Shown here: positions 1 through 12,700 of the stretch, one piece after another
How the letters are laid out: each line of letters begins with the position of its first letter
Numbering within the stretch: position 1 is the stretch's first letter
Origin: Lepidurus packardi
Lineage: Eukaryota > Arthropoda > Branchiopoda > Notostraca > Triopsidae
Assembly: GCA_023053545.1 (NCBI GenBank)
Contig: JAKZAN010000005.1
Span: 4,154,001-4,218,000 of the forward strand
Length of the DNA stretch: 64,000 bases
Direction: 5' to 3'
Made by a program: the position numbers and the translations under genes
The notes under the pieces: model-generated
The model's input: the letters and a program-made list of their open reading frames with translations, nothing else
Database searches by the model: none
Told to the model about the DNA's origin: nothing

Positions 1-1
1 T

Positions 2-1519
2 CAAACTTCACAGCAAGAAGGTAACAACTACCCTCACGGCCTGACAGGTCGTAGTTCTCAAGGTTTACAAAGACTTGGTGCGCAATTTGGAGATTTACAA
101 GAGAGTCAGAATCAAGCGAACAAACCTGGTCCTGAGAAACCTGTTCCTCATCCGAAATCCTATCCCGGACATCCCCAGCTTTTAAGCGACACAACGTTAA
201 GTGCAACGGCGAGGAAGGCGTTTGAAGGTGCAGCCCCAAGGTGTAGTCGTTGTAGCATATTTGTAATTATTTATTTTCTGTAGAGCGACAAATTGGGCGA
301 GTGGACAAATTTATAACCCTTCTCAGTGGATCACATACGAGTTTGGAAGAGCTAAGATCTTTAAGTTGGTCAGGAATCCCTGCAGCCGTTAGACCTGATA
401 CTTGGAGATTACTTTCCGTAAATATTGCTTGAAATGCCAAGGATATTAGCTACTATACAATTGTACTTCCTCAGGGTTACTTACCAGCTAATATCGAACG
501 TAGAGCGACTACATTGGAAAGAAAACGGGAGGAATATTGGGGTTTTGTGCAGCAATATTACGAGACCCGACATGATGACATTCATCAAGATACTTTTAGA
601 CAAGTTCGTTACTAGAAGCTCTATTGCACAATTTTCCAAGCTTATTTTCTTAGATTCACATCGACATTCCTCGCATGTCTCCACTGGTGCCCTTATTACA
701 ACAACCCTTAGTGCAGCAAATCTTTGAAAGACTTCTATTCATCTGGGCCATCCGCCATCCAGCTTCAGGTTATGTCCAAGGCATTAATGATTTGGTCACT
801 CCGTTTTTCCTGGTGTTTTTGCAAGAAAAGTTACCTGAAGGTAAAATGTCGTTACATGTCTAGCTGATTATTACATGCCAACTTACATTTACAGGTAGTA
901 GTGCAGAAATTTATCCCGTTGGAGAGATAGAGGAAGTTTTACGGAAACACATGGAAGCTGATGCCTTTTGGTGTTTGTCCAAGCTTCTGGACGGTATTCA
1001 AGACCAGTATACATTCGCGCAGCCCGGTATTCAAACTAAAGTAAAACAGTTGCAGGAGCTCATAGAAAGAGTGGATTGTAAGTTCCAAAGTTGAAATGGC
1101 TGGATAGCTAAAATAAGAAAATTTTTCCTTTTTTAGCCGAGTTACATCGCCACCTGATTTCCCACGAAGTGGATTACCTCCAATTTTCTTTTCGTTGGAT
1201 GAATAATTTACTAATGAGGGAACTACCTCTGCCTTGCACAATCAGATTGTGGGATACTTGCTTGTCCGAGCCACATGGTTTTGCCAAGTTCCATTTATAC
1301 GTGTGTGCGGCCTTTTTGCTACGCTGGAGAACAGAGGTTCTACGCCAATACGATTTCCAGAGCCTCATGCTGCTATTGCAAAACCTTCCAACCCATAATT
1401 GGGGAGAAGCCGAAATCAGCCTGTTACTCGCAGAAGCTTTTAAACTGAAATATATGTTTGAAGATGCCCCGAATCATTTAACGACACAAGGCAAAGGCAG
1501 AAGAGCCTCGGATCATTGA
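2..1519 (+). CDS. TBC1D22: TBC1D22-type Rab GTPase-activating protein, 5'-truncated by window edge
   Basis: Six exons join in frame: 2-227, 284-417, 475-603, 654-840, 895-1077 and 1137-1519 (stop TGA at 1517). They give about 413 residues; vertebrate TBC1D22A/B are about 500, so the N-terminus lies upstream of the window. The C-terminal TBC domain is nearly complete. It includes the arginine-finger motif IHIDIPR (exon at 654), the glutamine-finger motif SGYVQG, and the family-typical runs FERLLFIWAIRHPASGYVQG, KLLDGIQD, FRWMNNLLMRELPLP and FADAPNH-like EDAPNH near the end. TBC domains stimulate GTP hydrolysis on Rab proteins with these Arg and Gln fingers, and TBC1D22 is known as a Golgi-linked member. 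Both catalytic residues are present, so activity is expected. The first donor is uncertain: GTGCAG at 228 keeps frame, while the better-looking GTGTAG at 241 would not. The low-complexity N-terminal segment is typical of the family. Assignment to the A or B paralogue is not possible. Confidence 0.95.
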
Positions 1520-1801
1520 GAAAGAAAGACAGACATCGCTGCATTTGCTGAAACGAATATTGTTATTCCTTTTCCCGTTTTTATAGATTTATAATATTGC
1601 AATCTGGCCATGTAGATTTTTGTTTGTTTGCGTAATATAGTTCCATATTATTATTAACTGCAAGTTCGAAGGAATTCATTTATTTGTTTAAAGCTTTTTC
1701 GGCATACAAGCCTTGTAGGAAGAGTTTTTGAAGCTCATAATGAGAAAAATTGTTCTATGGCGGTTGGCGGTAAAACAACGTGACAGAAACCCAGCGAAAA
1801 C
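1520..1801 (+). other. Short TBC1D22-NDC1 intergenic spacer
   Basis: These 282 bp separate the TBC1D22 stop from the NDC1 start codon. They must hold the TBC1D22 3' UTR and the NDC1 5' UTR and promoter. I see no canonical AATAAA; AT-rich runs such as TATAATATTG lie at about 1589-1600. A TGA at 1781 is in frame with the NDC1 ATG, which fixes that start. Confidence 0.7.
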
Positions 1802-4245
1802 ATGCAGACAACAGCACAAACTTCCATTTTGCCTGTAGTTTCTGCAGAAAGCTGGTGGGATGCTGAAGTAAGCCAGTTTCTTGTTATTAGTTAAATTGCC
1901 GATAAAGAGATTACTAGACTCCGTTCTTCTAATTTTAATTTTCTACTTCAGTTTTTCTAGGTTCGAATCTAAATGTGTATTCTTATTTCATTCTCTAGGC
2001 TTTGAGGAGAGCTGTAGTAGCATGGAGCTACTTAGTTCTTGTACAGTTGACCATTGTCACTGTTTTGACCTGGGTTTATAATGCCAGCAACGAAGGGCTG
2101 TTGTCAGCCATGTACATATTTCTCCAACCGTCATCCTGGTTTTGTTTCGTCATCATAGCCGCAGTATCTGCAGGAGCGTTAGCTCTGCATTATAGGACAC
2201 TGACACGTATATTACCATTCAACTTAAACCTTTTTGTTAATAATCATCTTCATATATTTCTAGCGTTCCCACGAGTTTTTAAGAGCAGATGGGAATTTTT
2301 GTGCCATGCCTTTGCCCCGAAAGTTTGGTCCAAGGCTTTCTTGCATGCTCTCCTGACTGTCACCCTTCTGAGATGCTATTTATCGATGCTTGGACCAAAT
2401 TACAGTCAGATCGCAACCCCTTGTCCCGATTCCCAAGAATACTGTCTCAACCGGGGCTCAATCTTATGGACCCTCGCTGGCGTAGCTTTGGGTTTATACC
2501 TTGGCATCTTGAGTCAACTCGGCAGCGATGGAATTTTGGCCTTTCCTTCTATCCAGGAACCTTTTTATCAAGCGACGAGGTCTCGTTTGGGTGCGCTTGC
2601 CAAGCAAGCTTGGCGTATTCTTATCATGGTCCTTCCTGCTGTGTGCGTCCTTTATTGGCTCTTCGGTAGGTCAAAATGTGCCGTTTTTAGTAAACTGTTA
2701 CAAGCTCGGAATACTTAGGAACGCCATGGGAACTTAGAGTGTGTCACTTGATGGGCATCGGTCGGGAAGATAACTCGTCTGTATTTCGCCCCATGCTGCG
2801 AGGTTTAGTACCCTTGTTCATTGTGGTCTGGATCAGTCGGCTGGGGTTGCTATTTCTAAACTTGCAATTGACACAGGTAATGGCTGCCCTTGAGCGCGAT
2901 CTATTTTTGTTATTGGTATTTATGTAATCTTGCGTTGACTTTTTTTTTCATAGCCCCTTACATTTCCTATTGAAAAGAGCGACTTGGATTCCACACCTAC
3001 GCTTGCAGCAGCTTTACTCCCTTCAAGTCCACTGCTGATGCTTCAGACAGCTCGGGACTTGACTCGTATTGCTAAGTTCAGCCCCGCCAAACGTCAGCAA
3101 CTCTTCAGCTTAAGCATACCGGGTAAGGTGATGCCTACTTTGTCAGTGCAAGCCTAACGTTGTTTATTAGGCGGGCACCCGCGGAACTGGAATAACGCGA
3201 TTCACTCCATTACGTCCATATTGGAGCTGTATCTGCAGGATTTGTCGGGCGAGAAGTCTGTGAAAGAGGCGCCAAAACCTATCGAACTCGTCCAGGTATG
3301 TGCTACACTATAAAAGCATGACAGTGTGCGTTAAATGAGAATTTATGTACTAACAAACGAACAGAGCCCTGGCACATCGCGTTTGCGCGCGCTGCACGGG
3401 TCATTCCAATCGTTTCACCAAGCGTCAATATCTCATCCGCCCTCAAAGCCCAACATCTTCGAAGCCGTGGCGATGAAATTCCAACAAAAGAGTCAAGAGG
3501 TAAGAGGGATTGCGGTTTTGAAACCATGTTGCGTGACTAATAAACCGACATGAGATTAGTTCCGTGAATACTGGCTCCAGAGACCGGCTGTCAAGTGGCT
3601 ATGGGGAGAGAGTCCGGATCATGGGAAGCGCTTAGCATGGGCTCGCAGTCTTTTGGCGATGCACCTTGTCGAAGGTATAGCAGGAAAAAAAATACAAAAA
3701 AGCGATAACCATCTTTGGCACTGTCTTGCCCTTTTTGTGCTGAGAACTTTTGCTCGAGTCCTCTCTAATCTCCTTACCGTAACTGACTGTAGGATTGGCG
3801 GCGCTGATTTCTTCCTCTTTCACGGAAGACACCTACGGTGTAGTGCAGAAAGACCTTTCTGCACTCTTGGTCTTACTCCTTGACTTGCACAAAGTAATAA
3901 GTCGGCGTTAAATTTTTTGTTTCTTATCTTTTACGGGTATAGTACTAATTAGTTTTGTAAAATTCTCATCTAAGGCTCTGGAGCAGAGTGGTAAATTATC
4001 TGTAGTACCCAGACGGACCGGCAAAGCTATTGTACCTCCAGAGCTTCAACTTGGCGTGGCTTGCAAAGCGGCTGTTAAATCTGCGCTGTTTCGTATTACT
4101 GTCACCTTCAAGGAGACGTTAATGTAAGATCCCTATTCTTCCCGTTTTTCATAAGAATGTTTTACAAGTGTGCCTTTTTTCCCTCAGGGGTGTCGCTCTG
4201 GCGCCTGAGTACCGTCTCATGTTGCGAACGTTCGAGTTTCCATAG
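1802..4245 (+). CDS. NDC1: Nucleoporin NDC1 (TMEM48), pore-membrane protein of the nuclear pore complex
   Basis: Ten exons join in frame: 1802-1867, 1999-2665, 2719-2876, 2954-3122, 3171-3295, 3365-3499, 3560-3674, 3793-3893, 3975-4123 and 4188-4245 (stop TAG at 4243). They give about 580 residues; human NDC1 has 674. The N-terminal half, mostly in the long exon 1999-2665 and the next one, holds about six hydrophobic membrane segments. Family signatures follow: a FPSIQE-like segment (human FPIIQQ), SPAKRQQLFSLSIPGGHPRNW around residues 340-360 (human [21 protein letters not shown]), and near the C-terminus SSFTEDTYGVVQKDL and AVKSALFRITVTFKETL. NDC1 anchors the nuclear pore in the envelope and recruits ALADIN and Nup53-type partners. 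The human linker between about residues 400 and 560 is shorter here. Introns are 48-131 nt, and all splice phases agree. The start is set by an in-frame TGA 21 nt upstream. Confidence 0.95.
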
Positions 4246-7200
4246 GCAGTGATGTCTTTGCGGCTTTTTATATGTTGCGTGCGAGAAACTTAACAAAAGA
4301 AAAATTTTTATTTTGAGTACACACGGTTGACTATGGAATTTGTGACTCGGAACTGGTGTATTCCTTGTGACTTTTTGTTTCACTTTTTTATCATTTTTTA
4401 AAAACTCAAGTGCCTTATTGATTCGATGTTATCCTGGAACACCGCTGCTTATCATAATCAAGTGTTTTGGAAGGAACCTCGAATTACGGCGAATGCCTTT
4501 CTCTCACGCACCACGCTTCTCATTTTCTTGCGAAACCCCTCCGCGTTATGGCCACCGCAGCATGGTGGCTATTGACCACATGGTGGAGAATTTATTGTTT
4601 CCCGGGAAAGGGCGTGGCTTAAAGAACAAGCCGCCCCCTTTCTTTTCTGATTTACGACAGCGGAGGGGACTTGAAGCAAAAGGACATGAACTCTCGTTTG
4701 ATTGAAAAACGAGGACCGTCGCGAGTCGGCGGAACTTCTTAGACGACATTCGATCTCTTTTTCTCCCATTTTTCCCTTGACTAATCCTCCTTGGTCGTCA
4801 AGCACACACGCTACATAGCTTGCAGATTAGCATCCCCACTGCATATGCTATACATCGAATCTCTCCCCATAAGATTTTTAAAGCTTTTGTTTGGCGGTTT
4901 TCAAGTCGTAATAGCCTTCGTTCGGCAAGGCTCAAGTTGAGCGATTTTCTGAAACTTTTTTTGCATAAGATGTGGAAAAAGGAGACCCTTTTAAATCCAT
5001 GTGCCTGAACGGAAAAGAGGAAAAGCGGCGTGCTTAGAGAACCCAGGACTCATTTATTGACGTGTGCTCTCTCTGTGTGTCTCTGTTCGCTCCCAGCTCT
5101 CACTCGCTCTCGACTTTGGGCCAACTGGCAACACGCTAGTTTGAAAATGTAATAAGCCCTCCTCCACTACTTCATGCATTATCCATCATGCATCATTTTA
5201 CATGCACAAGGGAACTCGGGCGGCGCAAACGGACGATCTCGATAAATATAACGCAATTTTGGCGCGCTTTTTTTTCTCGGGACGTTTTTAATATCCACAT
5301 TCTTCCGTGTTAGCTTCTTTCATGGCGAAAAAACACGTTGGAAAAGATGCTTTTTACGCCATATCTTATCGTCGTTCCTGACAAAAGCAGCGGGATGCAT
5401 ATTGCTGGGATACACTATTAATTGGGCTAGGCCAGTTGGGTTCCCGCTGAGACCATGTTTATTATTACAATATGGTCTATATGATGCGGACATTACAAAA
5501 GGAAGTTATTCAAGCTGGAAGCTATGGGGGTTGCTAAGATATAAAGTATATCCGATCTAATTTTTCCATCTCTTTTGGGTGCTTGGGCCGAGGCTGTTTG
5601 TGTGGTTTATGTTGGAAAATACCCATGAAAAAGGTTTCGTGATCAAAGGATGTTCTTTTTTATTCTATAAATAATTATTTTGTATTTTCTTTCCTGGGAA
5701 TCTTAACCCCCCGCCCCCAAAAAAAGTCTGTACTGCGCTACTTACTGCTCCCCATAACGCACCTTACACTCTTTACGGATATGCAGCTGCTCCGGCTTTT
5801 ATGGCTTTATGTGCAGCCGTAATGATTGACAGGCGATAAGACCCTAGCTTTAGAGGATACTATTCGGCTTGAAGGATTTCGCTCGTCTTCGGATAAATGT
5901 CGCTGTTCTCTCTCTCTCTCTCCCTTCTCTCCCCGTCTCTCGTGACTCTTTCTCCATATCTATTGTTCCGCCCCCCGCTGTCGGACCCGTCTCCAAGACT
6001 TCAAGTCAAAGTAGACGACCTCACCCTTACTTTGGAGCATTGTTGAAAAGGTTTGTTCCAAGCAGACAGCATTAGACAGGGATGTCAGTCTTCGTTCTTT
6101 GGATGCAACTCTTATGATGCGAGTTGAAGTAAGACGTGCAGGTTTTCAGGAATTAACGACGCTGTTCATCGTTTAACGGATTGATTTTGGCTAATTTATG
6201 ACCAAGCTAAGCTTCTGGTAAAGGAGTCAGCTCCGAACCTTTTAATGTCTGTTTTGCATACAACCAAAGCGAACGTTGAAATCCGGTAACAACTCTCTTT
6301 GCTCCATTATTCCCGTTTTTATACTCCAGTCATAACTTTAGTTGGCATTGAGGTCGTCAGCAATGGCGATGAGTATTCTTTCGATTTCACCCAGGATGTC
6401 TTAAGCTATATAGTAAAAAAAACATAAAATCAGGAAGGAAAAAGAATTCCAAAATGTCGTTAAATCGGGCTTAAACCGCTGTAGCGCAACAGAAAGAGAT
6501 TCGCAGACGAGAGGCATAACAGTCATCCGCGCAGCTGTACGGGTCTCACGCGCTGCGGTTTCGCTGGTTCTAGGGCGGCCCCATTGGTGGCCTTTGGTTT
6601 GTATTCGGTTTCAGTTGTGAGGAAACCATCACAGTGGAAGGGTCGCTCATTCAGCGAGTGCAGATGGAAATGGTGCTGTGGGCAAACGATCTTGCTTGAA
6701 AACAAAAAAGAAACGGATTATCGTGGCACTGGAGTTTTATTTTGCATAATTTGCCTTCCCGTGGATACAGTGTATCTTTTTCAAAAAGGCTCGCGTGGTT
6801 ATAGCAGCTCTTGAAAATTGAGCGAAACTTTTGCTTCGGCGTCAGTCGCTTGACAAGCCCGGGTTCTCACTACTTTGTTGGCGCGCTCGACAAAAGCGGG
6901 GCAACTTAGAAACGCTCGATTGGGGCGAGTCTGACGCCATATTGTATAAAAAGTTTGATCTTTCTGCTTCACTTGAGCTCCCAGCCTTACATTGAACCAT
7001 ACTTTTATATTTTAGGGGGCATTTTCTATTCCAAAGCCCCGAAGTGCAGTGCGTAAAGCGTTTGTAACGGAGAGATTACGCCTTAGCCCAGACAAACGTT
7101 CGCGTATTGATTGTTTGAGGCTTCGTCAATGTGCGAAGCTTTATTGTTCAAGTGGTGATCTGGTTAAGTGTCAGTTTGAACTTGGAAAAAAAGAAAGTGC

Positions 7201-9593
7201 CGCCTTTGGTGATTTTTCGCCGTCAAACAGGTCCCTTTATTCTCTTTTTCCCCGGGTCCTTAGCTTTTTTTCTTTCCTTACCGCATATCTTTACCCCCCT
7301 GAACTCAGCTGGGAAGCCGGGGCTAATCGGATATACCATTGATTGGATAACATGTGCGAAGCCGAAACGCGGCTCCAGCGCTAGATTGAAGCATCTGGAC
7401 ACGGTAAGAATGCCTTGACTTTATGAGCACTATTATCCCTTTGGTCGACATTTTTTTTTTATCCCCATTCCCCGACTTCACTCTTACTCCCTTTCCCCCC
7501 TCCCATTTTCTTTAAACGTCTCTTTATTTTGGCCTGCTTCTTCATTCTTGGCTCTGGGTAACAAGTAATATGCACCCCCAACCACATTTTCCCCCGCCCT
7601 TGTGTATAGCATATACGCTAGCGCGGTTTAAACGGCCGCTAACCCATGCTCCTCAGCTCGGCAATTTTGGTTTGTTCGCCCTGTTGTTCACCAGGAGCCC
7701 ATTTGTAGTTAGGAACCCGTAGCATATAACCTTCTAACCACGTAGTAGAAAGGGGCAAGTCTTAACTTAAACGCTCGGCTAAAAAAAAGGAACTCAACGG
7801 AGGCTGGTTTTCGTCTTCCAGTTTCCTCTCAACCTTCCCAAACCGAAAGTTTCCAAGCCACCTGAGGCTGCTTTTAGGGGGCTGTGGAGTCCTCCACCGA
7901 AAAAGCTAAAAGGGGGACCTTCAAAAGCATTTGGTCAAGGGAACTCTTGCTGGCGTGGGCAACATCAGAGCCAGGCTTGTCCCCCCCTAAATCCCCATTT
8001 TAGGGGTTCTGTTTACCGAGTACACATATGGGACAAATGGGAGATGGTATGTGGACACGTAACAAAAATGTAAGGGACGTGCCACACACGTAGGCTCCTG
8101 CTTAAGCCCAGACGGGAAGCATCCTCCAGGCGGAACAGAAACACAGGTTTCAGTTTTTTATATTTTTATAGGAAAAGAAATCGACATTTTCCCGGTAGTA
8201 CTGGCACCAGTAAGGAAAAAGAAAGACATGTGTCTTTTTCTAAAAGCGGAAAGTGTGGGACGTGTCCACTACTGGAGCGCATTAACCATCTGGTTATTGT
8301 AGAGCTAAATGGGTAGGCGGAGACAAGAAAGGCTTTGTGGATGTCCATGCCTACTTTGGTAAATTCTTGAGAAATTCTTGAAAAGTGCTCCAGAAAAGAG
8401 GCTGAGAAGAATTGGGAGAGATATGAGATGGGGCAAAGGAAGTAAGCAAAAAAAAAAACTAGAGCTCTTAAGCAATCCACACATGCTGTATTGTAACATC
8501 TTTCTCGTCTCTTTTCACTTCCAGGCTTTTCTTTTTTGGTGTTAAGGGACCTGCTACTTATTCTATTAAGGAAAAGGAGCTAGAGAGCTGTAAAAGAGAG
8601 AAACGAAAACGAAGAATCTAATATGGTAATAAGCCTCCCCCAGCCTCCTTTTTTGGGTCTTTTGCTTGTGTGGACCGCCCTAAAAAACTGCTCCAGACAT
8701 TGCTTCACTTAAGAAGAAATTAGCGCCTCCGAAGCCATTTTTGCTGTGCTCAACTTCACAGAAAATGTTAATGACCTTCCCAGCTGGGGCTTTTTAAGAT
8801 TTTCAAGACTTGATGGGTCTTCTTTCTTATTGTATTTATTTGCGTTTTCTTATTTTGAACCAGGCTTACAATAATTTCACACGGTGGCAAACTAAAATAA
8901 AAAAAGATTATTACTTTGCATATTATAGAATCGCGGAGAGATGCTTGAGAGGATCTTGTGCTGTTTCCCTTAGACACTAATATACACCAAGGTTGAGTCG
9001 TGGAAGAAAAACAAGCTAATAGCTTTGGCTCTGTTATAATTTCGTGTCCACGAGACAAGAGGCTCGCTGTTCTTCCAAGTCAAACAGAAAAGTTTTAGAA
9101 CCCCACCAAACCCGCCAAGAATGCCATCAGACTAGGGGGCTGAGCATGAAAGTTTTTGGAGTTATGCTTTCCCCTTAGGGATACACTCGCTGTACTTGCA
9201 GAGCCGAATAGCGTCTGCAAGTTCTTATGCTAATTGATGCATGGAACAAGGGTCCACCTTCGTCGTCGTCACCGTCATCAGAGCCACATTTTCCCCGTTC
9301 GACTCTTTTTCTCAGACTCCTTTCTTTTCTGTTGACTGGGCCGGTTTTGGAATGCGAGGATTGTCCCGGTGCCTTTGTCCGAACTAATGAGATGAATTGT
9401 TGACAAGCGGTTCTGTTTTTTGCTCTCATATTTTTTGTGACATGCCTGTTTTCCTTTTGATTTCTTTGGCGGATTAGTTCCTTTTCCGTCTACTTTCGTG
9501 ATGAGATGTGTTTTTTGTGAAGCGATGGTTTTCGCTTTTTCTTAATGAGTGGATGATATTAGGATGGTGGGCGGAACCCATTAAGCCGTGAGG
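4246..9593. other. Intergenic region between NDC1 and ephrin exon 1a
   Basis: No coding region could be supported on either strand; the open frames here are short and show no domain. The first few hundred bases should contain the NDC1 3' UTR. The rest probably includes the promoter and 5' UTR for ephrin exon 1a. A TATAAAAAG sequence lies near 6945, but whether it is used is unknown. A TC microsatellite sits at 5907-5922, and ATGCAT/CATGCA words cluster at about 5173-5204. Confidence 0.6.
5907..5922. repeat. (TC)n microsatellite
   Basis: Eight TC units, continuing into an imperfect pyrimidine tract to about 5945. Confidence 0.8.
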
Positions 9594-9706
9594 ATGCGTC
9601 CGTCATCGATTTGGCTTTATTGGGTGCTGGCATTGTTGGAGGTCGTGCCCCGCGCCATTGCTGCCCTTCGTCTCGAGGACATTTACTGGAATGCAACCAA
9701 CCCTAT
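9594..9706 (+). CDS. EFN: Ephrin alternative first coding exon 1a (signal peptide)
   Basis: The ATG at 9594 has an in-frame TAA at 9582, so the start is well fixed unless an upstream intron removes that stop. The 37 complete codons begin MRPSSIWLYWVLALLEVV, a short n-region followed by a hydrophobic core. A likely signal-peptidase site follows AIA at about residue 23. The mature N-terminus then reads ALRLEDIYWNATNP, the characteristic first strand of the ephrin fold with a glycosylation sequon. The exon ends in codon phase 2 (AT) on a consensus GTAAGT donor. The first base of exon 2 completes an Ile codon and continues FRIDN. Confidence 0.9.
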
Positions 9707-12700
9707 GTAAGTACCCGCTTTTTAATGTAAAAATAAATCGTTTCAACGATTTGGCTTCTTTTTTGCTGGTCAAAAAATAAGGAAAGGAAAGCGAGCAAGC
9801 TTGACTTGCAAACAAATTACGCCCGCAAAAGGTCAAGTCTGGGGGACAAATAGCTCCGAAATGTAAAAGAAAAGTGATTCAAGTCTTTGTTAGATTAGGA
9901 CGGCAGACATTTTCAGGTTTGCTCGGCTTGTCTCGGGTGGGAAGAAAGGGGAAAGAACGAAAAAAATGGAGTGTGCTTAGTACATAGGTTCTCCTTGCTT
10001 GACGTTAGAAGACGTTGAGAAATTGCGAGTGTTGGGTTCTTTACTTTGGATCCGGACGTTCCGTGTCCGGATGTTGAGTCGTTTTCGGTTAAGTTTTTGG
10101 GATGTTCTTGATGGTTTGTGGGGGATTTTTTTTAATGTTGGTTCTATACTATACCGTAAATGTGTATTACCCCTGAACGGCTCAAATTGACCACCCGGCG
10201 TCTCAAGGATTGAGGGTGAAAATGAGCATAAGGAAAGGTATTTTGAGATTATTTTCCGTTCCTATTTTTTGGGGCTGAAAAAAAACGAAATGGAAAAAAA
10301 GGTCTTCAAGATAACCGTAAAGAGGTAACTCAGAAAGCACTCTGTTTAAAGCCCCGTCAGGTGCGTCTTTGTCCTCCTTTGCATGTTGTTGGTTTTGGGG
10401 CTATTTCTTCTTCATCCGTTTTTCTTTGTACTCGGGGCGTTAATGAGGCCACGGTGAACTTGTTACGCATGGCGCCCTTTTTACCTGTGTTGGCTATACA
10501 CAAGCTGTAGACAGTCGACATTAAAAACAACGTACGCATTGAGAGCCTAAATTGCTCCACAATTGCATGGCAGATCCTTTTTTGTCAAGCACGGGACGCG
10601 AAATTAATGCAATTTAAAGAAATAAACGCTTGACACAGCCCGTCAGATGGAAAGAGAAGGGGTTACAAAAGTCAACTTGGATAAGGATATCGACACCCCA
10701 AGTCAATTACGTTGCTGCACACTCAAGCTAGATTCTCTCGCAGGGGATTTAGGAGCACGAAACGTTAATTGCAATCGGTAGGAGATAGCCCACCGAACTA
10801 TTATTGGCTGAGAAATGAGCAGCAAAGGGTTGCTTGGCAACCCGAGGAAAATTCGTGCAGTGCAGGTGAATTTCTCATTGAACTAGGAACCGATTCGGCC
10901 AAACCTCCAGAAGTTTTTCTGCACGCTGTTTTTCTTTACGCTAGCGTGGAGAGAATCGTGCACATTCCGGTAGAAATATAAACACACTGAATGAAAATAA
11001 ATAAACAAAAACATGCATATCGGCGGAGAAAGACAAACATAATGAATGATCATAAATAATAAAATAAATGAAAAATAAAAGTGTAAAAGAGTGGGACGTA
11101 GCTTCTCACTCAGTATGGGACCGAAGATTGACTTTTTTTTCCATCGGCGGAGCGATAAATTGTTCTTGATTGCATTGGGAAAGCATCGCAACCCACATTC
11201 TTCCGTATCTAGTGAATACGGGAGGAAGGGGGGGGGGGGGCTGCTGGCTTAGGCTTGAACACAAAATGAAGAGGATGGAAAAAGGATCCCAGGTGTGTGT
11301 CGGAGAATGAGGCTAGAGGGCATTGAAATAAATGGGAGGGTTATCCACTCTGTTACTTGTTCGCCGGCCGCCATGTTTTTCCAGTATATCTGGCCGTATC
11401 CTCTCGCCGGCGCTTCCTTTTAGCTTTGGTTCTCCTGTGCCTGTCTGTTAGACAAGTCGCCTGCAGGTTTTTTATATGCACCTTTTTGCCTTTCGGTCTG
11501 AAGGCAGCAGCCCCTTCTTGCGAGATTCGCATATATGGGAAGATTTAATAAGGCAAAAAGTCCCAAAACAAAATAAAACGAAGCAAACTCCCTGTGCTCG
11601 TATAGGTCACGATTACCTGGGGCTGTCTTTTCTCACCTGCGCCATTAGCCACTTCCAGCTTCACCTTCAGCTAACGTGCAATGGGCTGAAAAAATCCCCT
11701 CCTCGCCACCGCACCGCACCAGTAGTGGGCAAAGACTTGCACTATAAATCGAGGGAGCTCTAAGAGAGAGAGAGAGAGCAAAAAAGAATGCTCCGCCTCT
11801 TTCTTGTTGTGGTCGCGGTCCGTTCAGGATTTCTTCTTCGTCTACTACTTATAACCGATTTGCATTTTGTCTAGTTTTCTCCCCCTTTGTTGATAGGTGA
11901 ACCTCTCTTTTCTTGTTTCGGAGCCATAAGATTGAGTTCTTGGGGTACCCATGAGAAGTATTTAACAAGCCATTTCCAGCTAAGAAGACTAAGGGAAAAA
12001 AATGAGAAAAGGGGGAAAATGGAGATCGAATGGTGGTCTGAGCGCTTCTGTCACCCGCGATTGGTTTCAGGTTGAATTGAGGCCCCGTAACCCATTCAAG
12101 CAAAGTCCAAAAGCCCCCCGTGTTTTTCTTCCCCCCAAGGTTCTTGGGAAAGTGAAAAACAACATTAGTTTTTGCGTAGGGGCTGTTGGATAGGAGATGA
12201 GGGTGTTTCACACAGCTGGGGTTTAAAAAGACTCAAAGAATGTGGGCACCCATGTTTTCCATGCGTTTTCTTTTCCCGTTTTTTTTTTTTTTTTTGGGGG
12301 GGGGGGGGGGGTTGGTTCGTCTTCGTTTGAGACATCCTGGAGAGCAGGCCTTTTTATAGGAACTTTTCCTTGTAAGTACAGTATTTGGGCAGGACGGAAA
12401 TCTAACGACATGCGAAGAGAAGGCCCAAAAGGGGAGAGGCCTTTTACCTTTAGAAAATTACAGAGCTTTTCACGAAGATTTCTAAGCGGGCCCTGGCCCC
12501 CCCCTCCGGAAAACCAAAAATTTCGGAAAAGAAAAGAACAAAAAATTACGAGTGAAATGAAATAGGCCAGAGCAAGGGCAGTGAGAAACCCATATGCCTC
12601 AAAGGGTATCGGCTAAACATGTCTAGGGGGCAGAACCCAAGAGTTTTCAGACTCCGAGCGAGATTGATGAACTGAATGTTGTAGGGAGGTGGGGGAGGGG

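Noticed and set aside
241..283. GTGTAG donor at 241 for the first TBC1D22 intron
   Set aside because: It breaks the frame into the next exon. The donor at 228 keeps frame, although its GTGCAG is a weaker match.
1956..1972. GGTTCGAATCT, resembling a tRNA B box, in NDC1 intron 1
   Set aside because: No A box or cloverleaf can be drawn around it; the intron is too short and AT-rich.
2666..2690. A 25-nt intron in NDC1 ending at the TTTTTAG at 2690
   Set aside because: It leads to an in-frame stop. The acceptor at 2718 gives a 53-nt intron and the conserved continuation.
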